A DNA stretch of 64,000 nt, from positions 62,001 through 126,000 of the forward strand of contig NZ_JAGFNP010000015.1 of assembly GCF_017592475.1 (NCBI RefSeq), given 5' to 3'. Under the pieces are notes generated by a model, which saw only the letters and a program-made list of their open reading frames with translations, was not told the origin of the DNA and made no database searches. The stretch is from Glycomyces niveus. Lineage in GTDB: Bacteria > Actinomycetota > Actinomycetes > Mycobacteriales > Micromonosporaceae. Both the position numbers and the translations under genes were made by a program. How positions within the stretch are numbered: position 1 is the first letter of the stretch; each line of letters begins with the position of its first letter. Positions 46,080 to 54,422 of this stretch are shown here, in pieces.

Positions 46080-47180
46080 ATGATCCGCCGACAGGTGAAG
46101 CGTGTGTCCTCATTGGATAACGTGGTACGCAATTCCGGACAATCGACCCCTGAGGTCGATCTCGACCCGAAAAAAGGGCCCGAATGGCTCCTCGACCTGG
46201 CCCTGGAGCGCGGGCCGGACCGACCGGTGCGCCTCAAGGTGGAGCACTTGATCGCCTTCTGGCAGGCGGGAATCCTCTCCGTCCCGACGATTCTGCGCAT
46301 CCTGGAGGAACTCGAACGGCGCGGTCTCTCGGTGGAACCCGACCTGCGCGGTCTCGGGCTCTCCGCAGTTGTCGAGATTCGCCGGGCCGGACAAGCCGCT
46401 TCTCAGGACTCCACGCGGATCGGTTATTGCATCGGCGACGTCCCCGCCGCCAGATCAGGCCTCAACTGCGTGGACTGGGACCAACCGGTGACCGCGATGT
46501 TCGACGAGATTGCCCGGAGCCGGCGCGACTACGTCGGCGTCACCGACGAAGACGGGCGCCTCATGGGATGCGTGGGCCTGATCGAGGTGACCAGCGCGAT
46601 GCACGCCTCTCCCGAGACGCCCGCGGCCCAGGTCGTCGTGCGGCCGCAACTCGACGTGGACGCGTCCGAGATGCTCTTCAATTGGACCGGCGCGATCATC
46701 GAGCGCGGGTTCGTGTGCGTGGTCGACGAGACCGGAGCGGTGACCGGGGCGGTGAACTGCGCGGACGTCACCGCTGAGCACCAGCGCCGCATGAAGCCGC
46801 TGTCGCAGATCGAGGAGATCGAGGTCCGCCTGCGCAACCTCCTCCCCGACGAGATCGATGTGACCTACCGCAAGGGCCGCAGGGAGTTCACCACGCGGAA
46901 GCGCACTGACCAACTCACCTTCGGCGACTACGTCACCCTGATCCGCAAGGGCGGAATCTTCCGGGAGCTCGGCCCGAGTTTCCCGGTGGCGCGCTTCGGC
47001 GAAGCGGTCGATCGGGTCCGGGTCATCCGGAACGCTGTCTTCCACCATCGGCCGGGCCGGCCGAATCAGGACGACGAGTCCGAGCTCGAAGCCCTCTTGC
47101 GAACCCTCGAAGTCTTCAGCGGTGTGCTGAACCGGCGCCGCACCGACTCTTCCCCGAACGAGCGGAGGCGGCGCAATTGA
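46080..47180 (+). CDS. CBS-pair and C-terminal HEPN-like protein
   Basis: 366 residues from ATG 46080, chosen for GGAG seven bases upstream; TTG 45987 and ATG 46011 are in-frame alternatives. Residues 135-245 hold two CBS repeats (YVGVTDEDGRLMGCVGLIEV and FVCVVDETGAVTGAVNCADV), which usually bind adenine nucleotides. The C-terminal helical domain contains V-I-R-N-A-V-F-H-H near 315-323, fitting the R-x4-6-H motif of HEPN ribonucleases. The stop overlaps the TTG of a CARF-HEPN gene. A nucleotide-gated RNase is a reasonable inference. Confidence 0.6.
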   Translation: MIRRQVKRVSSLDNVVRNSGQSTPEVDLDPKKGPEWLLDLALERGPDRPVRLKVEHLIAFWQAGILSVPTILRILEELERRGLSVEPDLRGLGLSAVVEIRRAGQAASQDSTRIGYCIGDVPAARSGLNCVDWDQPVTAMFDEIARSRRDYVGVTDEDGRLMGCVGLIEVTSAMHASPETPAAQVVVRPQLDVDASEMLFNWTGAIIERGFVCVVDETGAVTGAVNCADVTAEHQRRMKPLSQIEEIEVRLRNLLPDEIDVTYRKGRREFTTRKRTDQLTFGDYVTLIRKGGIFRELGPSFPVARFGEAVDRVRVIRNAVFHHRPGRPNQDDESELEALLRTLEVFSGVLNRRRTDSSPNERRRRN

Positions 47181-48625
47181 GCCGGGAAATAAAGGCAAAG
47201 TACCTGCAACTCAAGCAAATCCTGGCCAACGAGGAGATCTACGGGGTAGACAGGACTGCAATGGACCGCGCCCGGCGGTTCCGCATCGAGCAGATCCTGC
47301 CCGCGGTCATCAAGAACATCAGGGAGACCTGGGTCCAGCCGACCAAAGACCCAGTGGATCTCCTCGTGAGCCTGTCGGGCCATTCTCCCGAAACCACCGT
47401 CGTCGCCTTCGAGATGCTCCGCCCTGAGCGGCTCCTGGTCCTCCAGTCTGAGGCCGCTGAACAGAGCATCGACATGATCATGAAGTACGCGAGTGTGCCC
47501 CTTTCCCGGCTAGAGCCGCGCAGGGTCGATCCCAACGATCCACTCTCGACCTATGTGCACGTCAAGGAAGCGGCCGAACGGATTCGGAAGCGCACCGGGC
47601 GCGACGCGAACGTCGTCATCGACATCACCGGTGGCAAGAAGATCATGAGCGCCGCCGCCGCTTTGGCTGCCAGCCAACTCGACCTCCAAATGTGCTACAT
47701 CGACGGCAATCGCTACGACTCGTCGCTCCGGCAACCGGTCCCCGGCACCGAGCGCCTAGTCCTCCTTCCCAACCCGACCGAGATCTTCATGGAACGGGAG
47801 ATGGACAAGGCCTGCACCCTGCTCGCCTACGGGGACTTCCCCGCCAGCCACCGGCGGTTCGCCGAGATCGCCGAGAAGACCGACCGGTCCTCCCGGGCGC
47901 GGTTCGGCAGGGACCTCGCCCACTGCTACAGCGCCTGGTGCAACTTCGACATCCGGAAGCTCCAAGACCGGGCCGATGCACTTCGCAAGCGGCTCGACGA
48001 CCCCAGATACCAGCCGCCGCAGCAGATCCGTGAAAGGATCGAACTCCAGCTCGGCTTCCTAGCGGCACTCTCCGCCGACCCCGACGGCATCCACGCGACG
48101 CTGAACTACTTCCTCATCGCCTGCCACTACCGCGGACGAGAACAGCACGAGCTTGCGGCGCAGCTTTACTACCGAACGCTCGAACACCTCCTTGGAAGAA
48201 GCCTCAATGACAGGGCTGAAGGCTTCCGTTCCGATTCCCCTGACTGGACGCTGCTCAGCGACGACCGTGTCGAACTCGAGCGGCGCTTCCGACAAATCGG
48301 CCGGAGGGTCTACCGGACTGATGACGTTCCGCTGCCCGGCCGGATCGGGATGATGGACGCGGCGCTGCTGCTGCATGCACTCGACGACCCGGTGATGCCC
48401 GCGATCGGGCTGGGCGATGAGCGGTCCATTGCCTCCCTCATGCGGCAGGCCGAGATCCGCAATCGGAGCGTGCTCGCACACGGCTCGCAGAACGTGGACC
48501 CGGAGACCAGTCTCCAGTTCGAGGGCTACGTCTGGGATCGGCTGCTCGGATACTGGTCGCGGCACTCAGACCTTCCGAAACTCGGCGCCTACATAGCATC
48601 GCTCCGGTTCGTCGACCGCATTTGA
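47177..48625 (+). CDS. CARF-HEPN protein, Csm6/Csx1-like, outside CRISPR
   Basis: 482 residues, TTG 47177 overlapping the upstream TGA. Residues 57-200 form a CARF Rossmann domain: LLVSLSGHSPETTVVAFEML and the diagnostic VVIDITGGKKIMSAAAALAA near 150. A helical middle follows, then a HEPN motif R-N-R-S-V-L-A-H near 428-435. In type III CRISPR such proteins (TIGR02710/Csm6 type) are RNases switched on by cyclic oligoadenylate. No cas10, other cas gene or repeat array is in the window, so another nucleotide source or stand-alone sensing is likely. Confidence 0.75.
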   Translation: MSREIKAKYLQLKQILANEEIYGVDRTAMDRARRFRIEQILPAVIKNIRETWVQPTKDPVDLLVSLSGHSPETTVVAFEMLRPERLLVLQSEAAEQSIDMIMKYASVPLSRLEPRRVDPNDPLSTYVHVKEAAERIRKRTGRDANVVIDITGGKKIMSAAAALAASQLDLQMCYIDGNRYDSSLRQPVPGTERLVLLPNPTEIFMEREMDKACTLLAYGDFPASHRRFAEIAEKTDRSSRARFGRDLAHCYSAWCNFDIRKLQDRADALRKRLDDPRYQPPQQIRERIELQLGFLAALSADPDGIHATLNYFLIACHYRGREQHELAAQLYYRTLEHLLGRSLNDRAEGFRSDSPDWTLLSDDRVELERRFRQIGRRVYRTDDVPLPGRIGMMDAALLLHALDDPVMPAIGLGDERSIASLMRQAEIRNRSVLAHGSQNVDPETSLQFEGYVWDRLLGYWSRHSDLPKLGAYIASLRFVDRI

Positions 48626-48647
48626 ATCCCGAGGCGGAGATGGGAAG

Positions 48648-50108
48648 GTGATGGCGGTGGAGGAGATATTCGACACCAGCGCTCTGCGGGTGCCGGGCAA
48701 CTACTTCATTGTCCGGGCGGACCGGCCGGAACGCACGCCCTTCGAAGGCCCGGCCGAATCCGCCTTCGACGATTACCGGCACAGCCACACATATGTGGCC
48801 GGTGGTTCCACCACCCGTGATGACCTCCTCGGTTTGATCGAGGATGCGAGGGAGGAGGTCCTCGTCGTCAGCTACCTGATCGGCGACGAGACGTTAAGTC
48901 GAGCTCTGGAGAATGCGGCAGCGCGTTTGGAAGGCCGGGTCAGAGTTCTGGTGGATCTCAAAGGACGCCGGCTCGGCGACGATCCCTTCGAAGCCGCCCA
49001 GCGGCGGAGGTTCGAGAAGCTGGCAGCTTGCGGTGTCGCGATCCGAAGTTATCCCGGTTGCCACGCCAAGTTCGCGATCATCGATGACCGGAGCGCTCTC
49101 GTCCACAGCGCCAATTTCATGTCTAGGGCATTCGACGTCACAGGCGAAAACGGGGTAGTCATCCAAGATCCGGCGGCCCTCGCGGACGTTGCCCGATTCT
49201 TCCAGCGGGTCTGGCGCGGAGCCCTGTGGGAGATGGATTCGACCGGTGCAGGAGCAACGGTGCTGCGCAGTCCTGAGACGGTCCAGTTCCCTACCGGTCC
49301 CGGTACTCTGACTCGTCCGGTCCCCGGCTTGATCTGGACTTTCCACGAAGAGCACTTCATCCTGGACACCGTCATCGAGCTCATCGACTCCGCCGAGCGA
49401 GAGTTGCTTCTGGCGACCTTCAATCTCAGCGGCATGTCAGCCCGGCCGGACCTTCTTCACGACCGTCTTCGCAGAGCGATCGCACGCGGAGTGACAGTGA
49501 ACCTTCTATTGAGAGCCCAGAGCGGATCTGAAGCCGGACATGAAGCCGCGACGCTCCAGGACTTCGGGGTCAATCTCTACCCCTGCTCCCTCAACCACGC
49601 GAAAGGCATCGTGGCCGACCGGAGGCGAGGTGCGCTGTTCTCAGCGAACCTTGACGCCCGCTACGGACTGGAACGAGATGTCGAGCTCGGCATCCGGCTC
49701 GACGGCACTTCGGCGCTGGGCGACGTGGTCCGCTTCTTCGAGCACTCAATGATCGAGCACGATCGGGTGCTGGTTCGAGACCCCGACTCCCTCACCCTGT
49801 CCGAGGGTTGGAACCTGGGGCCATGGCCGCTCGCGGGGCAAGTGGAAATCACCGCACGAACCTCGGAGTGGGCGAGCTTCTGTGAAACCGAATCCGGTCC
49901 GGTGCTCTTCGAGAGTGGCCAGGACGACCTGCTCCTCTTCGCGGGAGAACGCGCTTGGCGCCTGCGCCGGGGCTCGGGGCATCCAGGCCACTTGCTCGAC
50001 CGAGCTTCGGACGAGGACTGCGACGCCATGAGACGCCTGTCCGCCCTGCGCCCGAACGACGCGGGAATCGGAATCTGCACCGCGGTGTTCCATCGAGGAT
50101 CTCAATAG
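48648..50108 (+). CDS. Phospholipase D-family nuclease with two HKD motifs
   Basis: 486 residues; GTG 48648 and ATG 48651 are adjacent start options. Two PLD half-sites are seen: CHAKFAIIDDRSALVHSANF near 138 and NHAKGIVADRRRGALFSANL near 316, both with HxKx(4)D and a following asparagine. No signal peptide. PLD enzymes of this size serve as nucleases in DISARM (DrmC) and HerA-linked systems. It lies 22 bases after the CARF-HEPN gene and is probably cotranscribed with it. Confidence 0.82.
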   Translation: MMAVEEIFDTSALRVPGNYFIVRADRPERTPFEGPAESAFDDYRHSHTYVAGGSTTRDDLLGLIEDAREEVLVVSYLIGDETLSRALENAAARLEGRVRVLVDLKGRRLGDDPFEAAQRRRFEKLAACGVAIRSYPGCHAKFAIIDDRSALVHSANFMSRAFDVTGENGVVIQDPAALADVARFFQRVWRGALWEMDSTGAGATVLRSPETVQFPTGPGTLTRPVPGLIWTFHEEHFILDTVIELIDSAERELLLATFNLSGMSARPDLLHDRLRRAIARGVTVNLLLRAQSGSEAGHEAATLQDFGVNLYPCSLNHAKGIVADRRRGALFSANLDARYGLERDVELGIRLDGTSALGDVVRFFEHSMIEHDRVLVRDPDSLTLSEGWNLGPWPLAGQVEITARTSEWASFCETESGPVLFESGQDDLLLFAGERAWRLRRGSGHPGHLLDRASDEDCDAMRRLSALRPNDAGIGICTAVFHRGSQ

Positions 50109-50140
50109 GGCAGATCGCGGTTCGGAGCCACGAGTCGAAA

Positions 50141-50251
50141 TCAATCGTGCGGCAGGACAACCAGAGACGACAGCGCCGGGAGCCGCTGCGTATGGGTGAT
50201 GGACAGGAAGGCGGCCGAAGCGTCGTCCTGGGAGAAATAGCTGTAGGCCCT
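50141..50251 (-). pseudogene. Possible coding remnant at the island edge
   Basis: A 36-codon open stretch without start reads YSYFSQDDASAAFLSITHTQ followed by RLPALSSLVVLPHD and a stop. It is protein-like but too short to identify and is closed upstream by TGA. The remainder of 50109-50365 shows no gene. Confidence 0.25.
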
Positions 50252-50365
50252 GCGTCAACCGCATCCAGTCGGCGGATCGAATCGCGCGCTGCCATAGTCG
50301 GCGATCGGGAATGCTCTCGCGATCGCGTCACAACCGCCGGCTGTTCCCGCAGATGGAAACGAATC

Positions 50366-50391
50366 AGGCCCGGACCATCTGGTCCGGGCCT
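50366..50391 (+). terminator. 12-bp hairpin with TTTT tail
   Basis: AGGCCCGGACCA / TGGTCCGGGCCT around TC, followed by TTTT on the plus strand. It ends transcription from the PLD side and may also stop tRNA-Trp transcription from the other side. Confidence 0.8.
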
Positions 50392-50401
50392 TTTGAATCT
50401 G

Positions 50402-50474
50402 CAGGAGTGACAGGACTCGAACCTGCAACCCTCGGTTTTGGAGACCGATGCGCTACCAATTGCGCCACACTCCT
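50402..50474 (-). tRNA. tRNA-Trp (anticodon CCA)
   Basis: 73 bases. Acceptor arms AGGAGTG/CACTCCT pair perfectly with discriminator G; anticodon stem TCGGT/ACCGA encloses CTCCAAA with anticodon CCA; T arm shows GGTTCGAGTCC. CCA is not encoded. Its 3' end (50402) faces the defence island. Confidence 0.96.
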
Positions 50475-50565
50475 TCGGCCGTTCCGGTCGCCCGGCCTGG
50501 CCGCAACTATCTTACGTGTTGCGGATCGGCCGGTGCAACCGGGTAGCCGGGGGTGTTTTCGCAGG

Positions 50566-51399
50566 TTAGGAGGCCGGGATGACGGAGCCGTCGGTCCAGG
50601 TCTCGAGGATGTACTGCTTGACCTCGTCGGACTGGAGGAGCTCGCCGAGCTTCTTGATGTCGGCGTTGTCGGCGTTCGCGGCCGTGGTCACCAGGTAGTT
50701 CGCGTACGGGTTGTTCTCGGCGGACTCGCTGGCGATGGCGTCCTCGGCCGGGCTCAGTTCCGCTTCGAGGGCGTAGTTGCCGTTGATGACGGCGGCGTCC
50801 ACGTCTTCGAGGGCGCGGGGGAGCTGGGCGGCCTCGACGGCCACGAACTCCAGGTTGCGCGGGTTGTCCGCGATGTCGTCTTCGGTGGCGGTGGTCACGT
50901 CGACGCCGTCGGCGAGGGTGATCAGGCCCGCGTCCTGCAGGAGTGCGAGGGCGCGGCCGCCGTTGGACGGGTCGGCCGGGATCGCGATCTGAGCGCCGTC
51001 GCCGAGGTCGGCGACCGAGGCGGCGGTGTTGGCGTACAGGGCCAGCGGCTCGATGTGGACCGGGGCGATCTCGACCAGGTCGGTGCCCTGGGCCGCGTTG
51101 TCCTCTTCCAGGTAAGGCAGGTGCTGGAAGAAGTTCGCGTCGGTCGAGCCGTCCGCGGTCGACGGGTTGATCTGCAGGTAGTCGCTGAACTCCTCGATCT
51201 CGATCGTCAGACCCGCCTCTTCGGCAAGGTTGTCCTGCACGAACTGCAGGATCTGGGCGTGCGGGACGGACGTCGCGGCGACGACGACCGTGCCGTTGGT
51301 CTCAGTGGCCTCCGAGCCGCCGTCGTTGCCGCAGGCGGCCAGGGTCAAAGCGGCTGCCGTGGCGACGGATGCGCCCACGAGGGCACGACGATTGAACAT
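50566..51399 (-). CDS. metQ: MetQ/NlpA-family methionine-binding lipoprotein
   Basis: 277 residues. Lipoprotein signal with lipobox LTLAAC near residue 22. The mature part carries NlpA/MetQ signatures: VPHAQILQFVQDNLAEEAGL, IEIEEFSDYLQIN, DANFFQHLPYLEE and IAIPADPSNGGRALALLQ. It binds D- or L-methionine or related compounds for the MetNI importer encoded upstream on the same strand. The 33-base gap from metI may let it be expressed more strongly. Confidence 0.92.
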   Translation of the reverse strand: MFNRRALVGASVATAAALTLAACGNDGGSEATETNGTVVVAATSVPHAQILQFVQDNLAEEAGLTIEIEEFSDYLQINPSTADGSTDANFFQHLPYLEEDNAAQGTDLVEIAPVHIEPLALYANTAASVADLGDGAQIAIPADPSNGGRALALLQDAGLITLADGVDVTTATEDDIADNPRNLEFVAVEAAQLPRALEDVDAAVINGNYALEAELSPAEDAIASESAENNPYANYLVTTAANADNADIKKLGELLQSDEVKQYILETWTDGSVIPAS

Positions 51400-51432
51400 G
51401 GTGTTCTCCTAAAGGAAGGTAGGGAAATAACG

Positions 51433-52086
51433 TCAGCGGCGGTCGAGGGTGCGGGCGCACCGGTCGCCGAGGATCTGGAAGAGCTGCACGAGCACGACGA
51501 GGATGACCAGGGGCCAGATCATGTACTCGGTCTCGAAGCGCTGGTAGCCGTAGCGGTAGGCGAGGTCGCCCAGGCCGCCGCCGCCCACGATCCCCGCCAT
51601 CGCGGAGTACGAGACGATCGCGACCAGCGTCACGGTGAAGCCCCTGATGAGGCCCGGCGTGGCTTCGGGGAGCACGACGCGCCACACGAGCGCGGGCGTG
51701 CTGGCGCCCATCGAGCGGGCCGCCTCGATGAGGCCCGGCTGGACTTCGAGGAGCGCGCCTTCGACGAGGCGCGCGAAGAACGGGATCGACGCGACCGTGA
51801 GCGGCACGATCGCCGCCTCGGTGCCGATGCTCGTGCCCGTGATCAAGCGGGTCAGCGGCACGACCGCGACCATGAGCAGCACGAACGGGGCGCTCCGGCC
51901 GATGTTGACGATCAAGCCGAGCGGCGCGTTCACCACCGCGATCGGCTTCGGGCCGGTCGCGGACGTGATGTAGAGGATCGTCCCGAGCAGGAGCCCGCCC
52001 AGGAGCGTGAACGCCCCCGAGACCGCCACGATGTGCAGCGTCTCCCAGAACGCCTCGGTCATCAGTTCGACGAGTCGGTCCGTCAT
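51433..52086 (-). CDS. metI: MetI-type ABC transporter permease
   Basis: 217 residues with five hydrophobic segments and the permease EAA loop (LIEAARSMGASTPALVWRVVLPEATPGL in pieces near 130-155). The start overlaps the metN stop. It forms the membrane channel of the methionine importer. Confidence 0.92.
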   Translation of the reverse strand: MTDRLVELMTEAFWETLHIVAVSGAFTLLGGLLLGTILYITSATGPKPIAVVNAPLGLIVNIGRSAPFVLLMVAVVPLTRLITGTSIGTEAAIVPLTVASIPFFARLVEGALLEVQPGLIEAARSMGASTPALVWRVVLPEATPGLIRGFTVTLVAIVSYSAMAGIVGGGGLGDLAYRYGYQRFETEYMIWPLVILVVLVQLFQILGDRCARTLDRR

Positions 52087-52850
52087 CGGGCCACCTCCTC
52101 GCCGAGCAGGCGGGCCGCGAGGCGCCGGGCCTGGCCGCCCAGGCGCGAGTCCGGGTCGGCGAGCAGTTCGGGAACGGCGCCGATCTCCACGAACCGGCCC
52201 TCCTCCATCACCGCCGCGCGGTGGCAGATACGGGTGATCACCTCGAGCTCGTGCGTGATGAGCAGGATCGTGAGCCCGAGTTCGCGGTTGAGCCGCGCCA
52301 GGAGGTCGAGGATCTCGTCCGTCGTGTCCGTGTCGAGCGCGCTAGTCGCCTCGTCGGAGAGGAGGACGGCGGGATTCGCGGCGAGCGCGCGGGCGATCGC
52401 CAGGCGCTGGCGCTGCCCGCCGGAGAGCTGCCCCGGGTAGGCCTTCGCCTTGTCGGAGAGGCCCACGAGGTCGAGCAGTTCGAGCGCGCGCTCGCGGCGG
52501 GCGGCGCGCGGGACGCGGCGGAACCGCAGAGGCAGGGCCACATTGGATGCCGCGTTGCGGTTCGACAGGAGGTTGAAGTGCTGGAAGATCATCGCGGTCT
52601 TGGCCCGCGACGCCCGGAGATCGCGCCCGCGAAGCTGGGAGAGCTCGACGCCGTCGACCTCGACCGTGCCCGAGTCGGGCCGGGTGAGGAGGTTGACGGT
52701 GCGCAGGAGCGTCGACTTGCCGGCGCCGGAGCGGCCGAGGATGCCGAAGATCTCACCGGGGGCGACGTCGAGGTCCACCCCGTCGAGGGCGACCACGTCG
52801 CCGAAGCGCTTGGTCACGCCGGACAGGCGGATGCTGGGTCTCGGTTCCAT
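52083..52850 (-). CDS. metN: MetN-type ABC transporter ATPase
   Basis: 255 residues with Walker A GRSGAGKST near 39, signature LSGGQRQRLAIARAL near 140, Walker B VLLSDEATSALD near 160 and the switch histidine in LLITHELEV near 195. The short length means it lacks most of the C-terminal regulatory NIL domain of E. coli MetN. First gene of the metNIQ operon, 65 bases after a cysteine-rich leader ORF. Confidence 0.92.
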   Translation of the reverse strand: MEPRPSIRLSGVTKRFGDVVALDGVDLDVAPGEIFGILGRSGAGKSTLLRTVNLLTRPDSGTVEVDGVELSQLRGRDLRASRAKTAMIFQHFNLLSNRNAASNVALPLRFRRVPRAARRERALELLDLVGLSDKAKAYPGQLSGGQRQRLAIARALAANPAVLLSDEATSALDTDTTDEILDLLARLNRELGLTILLITHELEVITRICHRAAVMEEGRFVEIGAVPELLADPDSRLGGQARRLAARLLGEEVAR

Positions 52851-52914
52851 GAGGAAGGAAGATCGCTTTCGCTGGGGAAGATCGCCGCTTCGGGGCGCGG
52901 CGGTGCAGGGACCC

Positions 52915-52992
52915 TCAGCAGGCGCACATTCGGCAGCACGGCGCGGCGGCGCCGGTGGCGTCGCTGATGCGTCCGAGGTGCTGCGCGTTCAT
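52915..52992 (-). CDS. 25-residue cysteine-rich leader peptide upstream of metNIQ
   Basis: ATG 52992 to TGA 52915-52917. The peptide starts MNAQHLGRISDATG and ends APCCRMCAC just before the stop: four cysteines in the last seven residues. Similar tiny ORFs (polycysteine leader peptides) sit upstream of sulfur genes in actinobacteria, and in mycobacteria leaderless ones attenuate operons in response to cysteine. No Shine-Dalgarno is seen, which fits a leaderless start (TTGACT lies 11 bases upstream of the ATG). Ribosome stalling on Cys codons would control metN expression. Confidence 0.75.
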   Translation of the reverse strand: MNAQHLGRISDATGAAAPCCRMCAC

Positions 52993-53120
52993 AGCCTAGA
53001 AGTCAAGCAGGAGTTCGTGCCGTCTCCAAGCTTCTGTGACGAACGCCGCGCCGCACCGGGAGCACGCGCTGGAACGGCGCTGGCACAGGATGGACACCGA
53101 GCTGAGATAGGGTTCCGTCC

Positions 53121-54422
53121 ATGACTGTTGCGACGATTCCCGCCCCGGCGTTCGCGATCGAGCGGTTCAAGCTCGCCAACGGGCTGCGGGTGGTCCTCGC
53201 GCCGGACCCCGGGGCTCCTGTGGTCGGCGTCGCCGTGGTGTACGACGTCGGGATGCGCTCCGAGCCCGAGGGCCGGACCGGCTTCGCCCACTTGTTCGAG
53301 CACATGATGTTCCAGGGCTCCCACAACGTCGGCAAGGCCGAGCACATGCGGCACGTCCAGTCGGCGGGCGGCACCTTCAACGGCTCGACCCACATCGACT
53401 ACACCGATTACTTCAACCTCCTCCCGTCCAACGGCCTGGAGCTGGCGCTGTTCCTCGAGTCCGACCGCATGCGCGGCCCGGCGATCACCGAGGAGAACCT
53501 GGCGAACCAGGTATCCGTGGTGAAGGAGGAGATCCGCGTCAACGTCCTCAACCGCCCTTACGGCGGCTTCCCGTGGATCAAGCTCCCGCCGGTCATGTTC
53601 GACACGTTCGCGAACTCGCACGACGGCTACGGCTCGTTCGTCGACCTCGACGCCGCCACGGTGGACGACGCGAAGTCGTTCTTCAACGCCTATTACCCGG
53701 CTTCGAACGCGGTCCTCTCGGTCGCGGGCGACTTCGACCTCGCCCAGGCCCGCGAGCTCGTCGAGCGCCACTTCGGGAGCGTCGAGGCGCGCCCCGCGCC
53801 GGTGCACCCGTCCTTCGACGAACCCGACCTCAGTGCTGAACGCCGCGTCTCGTACACGGACGAGCGCGCGACCCTCCCGGCCGCCGCGATCGCCTGGCGG
53901 GTCCCCGACCCGGTGACGGAGCTCGACGAGTTCCTGCCGTACGTGGTCCTCGGTGAGCTCCTCACCGACGGCGACGCCTCGCGCCTGGTCGAGCGGCTCA
54001 TCCACACCGACCGCACCGCCACCGCCGTAGCCGCCCACACCACCTTCATGGCCGAGCCGTTCGCGTCGCGCGGCCCGACGGTGATGCTGGTGCAGGCGTT
54101 CCTGCCGCCCGGCACCGTCGTCGACACCGTGCTCGGCACGGTCCAGGAGGAGCTGGCCCGCATTGCCGAAGGCGTCGACGAGGCCGAGCTCGACCGCGTG
54201 AAGGCCCGCGTCGCCGCTCAGCTGCTGCGCGGCGACGACTCGGTGATGGGGCGCTCGCGCCGTTTCGCGACCGCCGAGATCTTCCACGGCGACGCCGCGA
54301 TGTCGACCCGATTCCCCGCCCTGCTCGGCGAGGTCACCGCCGAATCGGTCGCCCGCGCCGCCGCCGCGCTGACGCCGAACCGCCGCGCCGTTCTCGAAGT
54401 CATTCCGGGAGGAAACCAGTGA
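53121..54422 (+). CDS. M16-family zinc metallopeptidase, catalytic subunit
   Basis: 433 residues. The inverted zinc motif HxxEH is seen as HLFEHMMFQG near 54-58, with the third ligand glutamate expected in SVVKEEIRVNV near 135. It has the two-lobed M16B layout. The stop overlaps the start of a second M16 gene lacking HxxEH, so the two likely form a heterodimeric peptidase that degrades oligopeptides. Start ATG follows the intergenic region with the leader peptide promoter on the other strand. Confidence 0.92.
   Translation: MTVATIPAPAFAIERFKLANGLRVVLAPDPGAPVVGVAVVYDVGMRSEPEGRTGFAHLFEHMMFQGSHNVGKAEHMRHVQSAGGTFNGSTHIDYTDYFNLLPSNGLELALFLESDRMRGPAITEENLANQVSVVKEEIRVNVLNRPYGGFPWIKLPPVMFDTFANSHDGYGSFVDLDAATVDDAKSFFNAYYPASNAVLSVAGDFDLAQARELVERHFGSVEARPAPVHPSFDEPDLSAERRVSYTDERATLPAAAIAWRVPDPVTELDEFLPYVVLGELLTDGDASRLVERLIHTDRTATAVAAHTTFMAEPFASRGPTVMLVQAFLPPGTVVDTVLGTVQEELARIAEGVDEAELDRVKARVAAQLLRGDDSVMGRSRRFATAEIFHGDAAMSTRFPALLGEVTAESVARAAAALTPNRRAVLEVIPGGNQ

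Noticed and set aside
47177..48625. CARF gene as evidence of a type III CRISPR locus in the window
   Set aside because: No array, cas10, csm/cmr or cas6 gene is present within 14 kb on either side.
52851..53000. SAM riboswitch upstream of metN
   Set aside because: No SAM-I/II/IV-like conserved core could be traced; the cysteine-rich uORF explains the leader better.
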